From positions 1 to 50,448 of the forward strand of contig NZ_FQTQ01000095.1 in NCBI RefSeq assembly GCF_900128525.1: a stretch of DNA of 50,448 bases, written 5' to 3'. The position numbers and the translations under genes were made by a program. The notes under the pieces are model-generated. The model did not search any database. It saw only the letters and a program-made list of their open reading frames with translations, and was not told the origin of the DNA. Positions 47,856-50,448 of the stretch are shown here, one piece after another. Positions within the stretch are counted from its first letter, which is position 1. Each line of letters begins with the position of its first letter. The stretch comes from a methanotrophic endosymbiont of Bathymodiolus puteoserpentis (Logatchev). GTDB taxonomy: Bacteria; Pseudomonadota; Gammaproteobacteria; Methylococcales; Methylomonadaceae.

Positions 47856-48881
47856 TTGAATACACAATCAGCTTTACCTAACTGGGCTTATGCTTATGGC
47901 GGTGCTCAGAGCCAAGGTATTATTCGCAAAACTCCCGATGATTTTATTGTCAATGAAATTCAGTCCTTTGAATTATCAGGCGTTGGTGAGCATGCTTTTT
48001 TACTGATTGAAAAATGCGGTGAAAATACCGAATTTGTCGCTAGGCAGCTTGCTCGATGTGCAAGCGTTAGGCAGCGAGATGTCAGCTATGCAGGCTTAAA
48101 AGATCGTCATGCGCGGACGACACAGTGGTTTAGTGTCTGGCTGCCCGGCAAGCCAGATCCTGATTGGACTATATTAAATAGTGATAGCATAAAAATATTA
48201 CAGGCTAAGCGCCATACTCGAAAACTGAAACGAGGCTCTTTAGCAGGTAATCAATTTATCCTACGCATTCAAGAGTGGCAGGGAGATAAGGCCGTTCTTG
48301 AGCAGCAACTGCACGCGATAAAAGAGCAAGGTGTCCCTAATTATTTTGGTGCACAACGCTTTGGTCGAAATTGTAGCAATATCGCAAGAGCACTGGCTTT
48401 GTTTGCAGGCGAAAAAATATCACGCAATCAGCGAGGCATATATTTATCCACTGCGCGCTCATATTTGTTTAATCATATATTAAGTGAGCGAGTGGCCAAT
48501 CATTCTTGGAAGCAGGCGCTTGTAGGTGATGCACTGATGTTTGATGATTCACATAGCTTTTTTCAAGTGGAGGTGCTGGATGAATCAATTTTACAACGCA
48601 TTGCACAATTAGAATTACACCCAACCGCTGTTTTATGGGGTAAGGGTGAGGCACAAGTTGCTGGAGAAGTGATGCTATTAGAACAGCGCATTATCGACCA
48701 ATTTGATGATTTAGCGCAAGGCTTAATTGCTTTTGGTATAGAGAAAGACCGCAGAGCGTTACGTAGTCAGGTAAAAGAATTGCAGTGGGATGTTATAGGT
48801 GATAATTGTTTAGAATTAAGTTTTAGCTTAAATGCAGGATGTTATGCAACAGCTGTATTAAGAGAAATTGCCCAGGTTTGA
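47856..48881 (+). CDS. truD: tRNA pseudouridine(13) synthase
   Basis: A 341-residue enzyme that makes pseudouridine 13 in tRNA-Glu. The start is TTG 47856, since no ATG precedes the conserved part LPNWAYAYGGAQSQG. The catalytic Asp is in YAGLKDRHARTTQWFS near 80-95. FIVNEI, VPNYFGAQRFGRNCSNIARAL, LFNHILSERV and the TRUD insert are present. It follows ispF in the gamma order, separated by the vapBC remnant. Confidence 0.94.
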   Translation: MNTQSALPNWAYAYGGAQSQGIIRKTPDDFIVNEIQSFELSGVGEHAFLLIEKCGENTEFVARQLARCASVRQRDVSYAGLKDRHARTTQWFSVWLPGKPDPDWTILNSDSIKILQAKRHTRKLKRGSLAGNQFILRIQEWQGDKAVLEQQLHAIKEQGVPNYFGAQRFGRNCSNIARALALFAGEKISRNQRGIYLSTARSYLFNHILSERVANHSWKQALVGDALMFDDSHSFFQVEVLDESILQRIAQLELHPTAVLWGKGEAQVAGEVMLLEQRIIDQFDDLAQGLIAFGIEKDRRALRSQVKELQWDVIGDNCLELSFSLNAGCYATAVLREIAQV

Positions 48882-48983
48882 CCTTATAAGGTGGGCCGTT
48901 GGGGGGAGCCTCATAGCGAAGTGCGCATATTTAATAATTGTGTTGTCGATTCAAAGATATTATGTCCCGCTAAAATGTAACAT

Positions 48984-49976
48984 CTACAGTAAATCCAGAG
49001 GACTGGCAATACCCGCAATATCTTTCTCCATAACATGGGTATAGATTTCTGTTGTTTTTACATCCGCATGACCCATAAGTTCCTGTACGATTCGAATATT
49101 CACTCCATTTTCCAGCAGGTGAGTAGCAAAGGAATGACGAAAAGTATGACAGGTCGCGTGCTTGGTAATCCCCGCTCGATCAACGGCTATTTTTACAGCC
49201 TTTTGCAGACCAGACTCAAGTACATGGTGTCTGCGCATTAGGCCAGAGCGAGGATCAGTGCTCAGTTTTTTAGCGGGAAAAACATACTGCCAGCGAAATT
49301 CCCGTGCTGCATTTGGATATTTACGGCCAAGTGCTTCAGGTATATAAACATGACCAAACCCTTGTGATATATCTTCATCATGTGTTTTTTTCACATGATC
49401 AACCCGAACCAGTAAATCATCTCGAACAGATTTAGGAAATACGACAACCCTGTCTTTTCCACCTTTACCATCACGGATATAAACAAGGCTCTGTCCAAAA
49501 TCAAGGTCTTGAATTCGCAAGCGAATACACTCCATAAGTCGCAATCCACACCCGTAAAGCATTTTTGACATTAACAGATGATCTCCCTGCATTTGCATGA
49601 AAACTTGTTGAACTTCACTCTTTGTCAAAACAACAGGCGGGCGACGCTGCACTTTTGCTCTGACATGCCCAATATCTTTAGCAACGGCGAGGTCAAGAAC
49701 CTTAGTATAAAGAAAGACAATCGCATTCAGAGCTTGTCGCTGAGTAGAAGCCGACACTTTTAATTCAACAGCTAGATGGCTTAAAAAAGCCTCTATCTCA
49801 AATTTACCCATATTACAAGGATGCTTCTGGCAGCCATGAAACTTAATATACCGAGTAATCCAGTCACAATAGGTCTGTTCAGTACGATATTTATAGTGGT
49901 GATAGCGCATAACCTCGCGCACCTGATCCATAAGTTTCAAATCAGAATTAGGCCTAAATTTATTTTGAATATTCAT
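48984..49976 (-). CDS. intI: integron integrase
   Basis: A 330-residue tyrosine recombinase of the integron class. The start is set at ATG 49976 (AGGA nine bases upstream); a longer frame from 50027 lacks a ribosome binding site. The catalytic Arg sits in YGCGLRLMECIRLR. The integron-specific extra helix region reads ALGRKYPNAAREFRWQYVFP, followed by STDPRSGLMRRHH. HTFRHSFATHLLENG carries HxxR, and GHADVKTTEIYTHV carries His and the nucleophile Tyr. It appears intact. Cassettes would lie on the 5' side of this gene, to the right, at or beyond the window edge. Confidence 0.93.
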   Translation of the reverse strand: MNIQNKFRPNSDLKLMDQVREVMRYHHYKYRTEQTYCDWITRYIKFHGCQKHPCNMGKFEIEAFLSHLAVELKVSASTQRQALNAIVFLYTKVLDLAVAKDIGHVRAKVQRRPPVVLTKSEVQQVFMQMQGDHLLMSKMLYGCGLRLMECIRLRIQDLDFGQSLVYIRDGKGGKDRVVVFPKSVRDDLLVRVDHVKKTHDEDISQGFGHVYIPEALGRKYPNAAREFRWQYVFPAKKLSTDPRSGLMRRHHVLESGLQKAVKIAVDRAGITKHATCHTFRHSFATHLLENGVNIRIVQELMGHADVKTTEIYTHVMEKDIAGIASPLDLL

Positions 49977-50018
49977 AAAAGAGTATCCTACTGGGGTAGC
50001 AGAGAAAAATCTATTGAT

Positions 50019-50359
50019 ATTTTCCATATATCGCCAATATATATCACAATATATGGAAAATAATGCGCTAGAGTCCCATTTTTATTTTTCAGATAATGAA
50101 GCTAAAATTTAATAAAAAACATTTATATTCAATAAATTAGAGTTTTTAAAAATGAAATTTGGCTCTATTGTTGCCATAGGTTAATACAGATAAATATTTT
50201 CCATATTTCAGCGCCATATTTATCTTGCTTTCCACTATAAAGGCTGCCATGATGACTAAAGTGGAAAATTAAAGAATATTTTTCCATGTTATAGTGCTTA
50301 ATATCACAATACATGGAAAATTTTGCATTGTATATAGGTGCTAGATGGAAATTTTTCCA
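50019..50359. repeat. cluster of TGGAAA/TTTCCA palindromes upstream of intI
   Basis: Four dyads occur within 341 bp: ATTTTCCATATA/TATATGGAAAAT (50019-50061), TTTCCACT/AGTGGAAA (50229-50267), TTTTCCATGT/ACATGGAAAA (50280-50320) and TGGAAA/TTTCCA (50346-50359). ATATCACAATATATGGAAAA (50041-50060) recurs at 50301-50320 with one mismatch, exactly 260 bp away. A lone TTTTCCATAT is near 50199. No gene is supported between 49977 and 50448; attI is expected here or just beyond, but no clear GTTRRRY core was found. Confidence 0.85.
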
Positions 50360-50448
50360 CATATTAACAATGTTAGCTTCAAAAAATATCTGTGAATAAT
50401 AATTTTAATTTTTCTCTAGCATTTGTGTGAAAAAAAACGAGTTTTAAC

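Noticed and set aside
50165-50362. 65-residue minus-strand ORF upstream of intI
   Set aside because: It runs through the TGGAAA palindromes, has no ribosome binding site and an odd composition; open by chance in AT-rich repeats.
50432-50448. attC/attI core at the right edge (GTTTTAAC)
   Set aside because: It does not fit GTTRRRY or RYYYAAC and the window ends there, so no structure can be judged.

Overview
The window reads as the chromosome of an AT-rich (about 40% GC by eye) gammaproteobacterium. Supporting gene orders are pyrG-kdsA-eno-ftsB-ispD-ispF-truD, accA-tilS, hslV-hslU-DUF971-ubiE-ubiJ-ubiB and parC next to mrcB-lolA-rarA. A RegB/RegA redox two-component pair and GTAGGATG- and GTAGGGCG-type intergenic palindromes would fit a Methylococcales-like or related aquatic lineage. 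That placement is an inference; no rRNA or tRNA gene was found to anchor it.

Layout. Bases 1-5600 are accessory DNA. They hold a P4-type tyrosine integrase, an AlpA-like excisionase/regulator, a small HTH protein, two unrecognised genes (one carrying eight TCCAAG boxes at an exact 11-bp period), a HI1419/HI1420-type toxin-antitoxin operon with its own palindromic operator, and a decayed IS66 transposase. A short peptide/terminator unit and a small acidic membrane protein form the junction (5400-5900). Bases 6200-8225 carry trpS, a PilZ protein and a YqiB (DUF1249) protein. Bases 8342-13361 (minus strand) carry rlmKL-acyP-flgP-small lipoprotein-flgT, interrupted by a 168-bp fold-back palindrome. 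Next come a membrane-anchored FKBP, an SLT-type lipoprotein, a tandem PilZ protein, and ybiB-regA-regB-ubiB-ubiJ-ubiE-DUF971-hslU-hslV on the minus strand. A secreted von Willebrand A protein, ypjD, dtd and a ZIP metal transporter follow. Bases 28403-32099 carry a DUF4124-nuclease, a DUF4105 membrane protein and a chemoreceptor with a c-type haem motif.

Bases 32277-48881 are core plus-strand housekeeping: parC, mrcB, lolA, rarA, accA, tilS, pyrG, kdsA, eno, ftsB, ispD, ispF, truD. The intergenic gaps hold dispersed palindromes, one of them bounded by 12-bp terminal inverted repeats, and a vapBC toxin-antitoxin operon broken by several lesions that still keeps a perfect 11-bp operator palindrome. 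The right edge holds an integron integrase on the minus strand, preceded by a 350-bp cluster of TGGAAA/TTTCCA palindromes. Any attI site and gene cassettes would lie at or beyond the right edge.

How the genes work together. The core genes supply envelope precursors (kdsA, ispDF, mrcB, lolA, accA), ubiquinone (ubiE, ubiJ, ubiB), proteolysis (hslUV), translation (trpS, tilS, truD, rlmKL, dtd) and redox or c-di-GMP signalling (regBA, PilZ proteins, haem chemoreceptor). The most interesting non-core signals are the DNA repeats: the 11-bp phased boxes, the ATG-GGC-TGA mini-ORF repeats before the integrase, the fold-back element beside flgT, and the palindrome cluster in front of intI.
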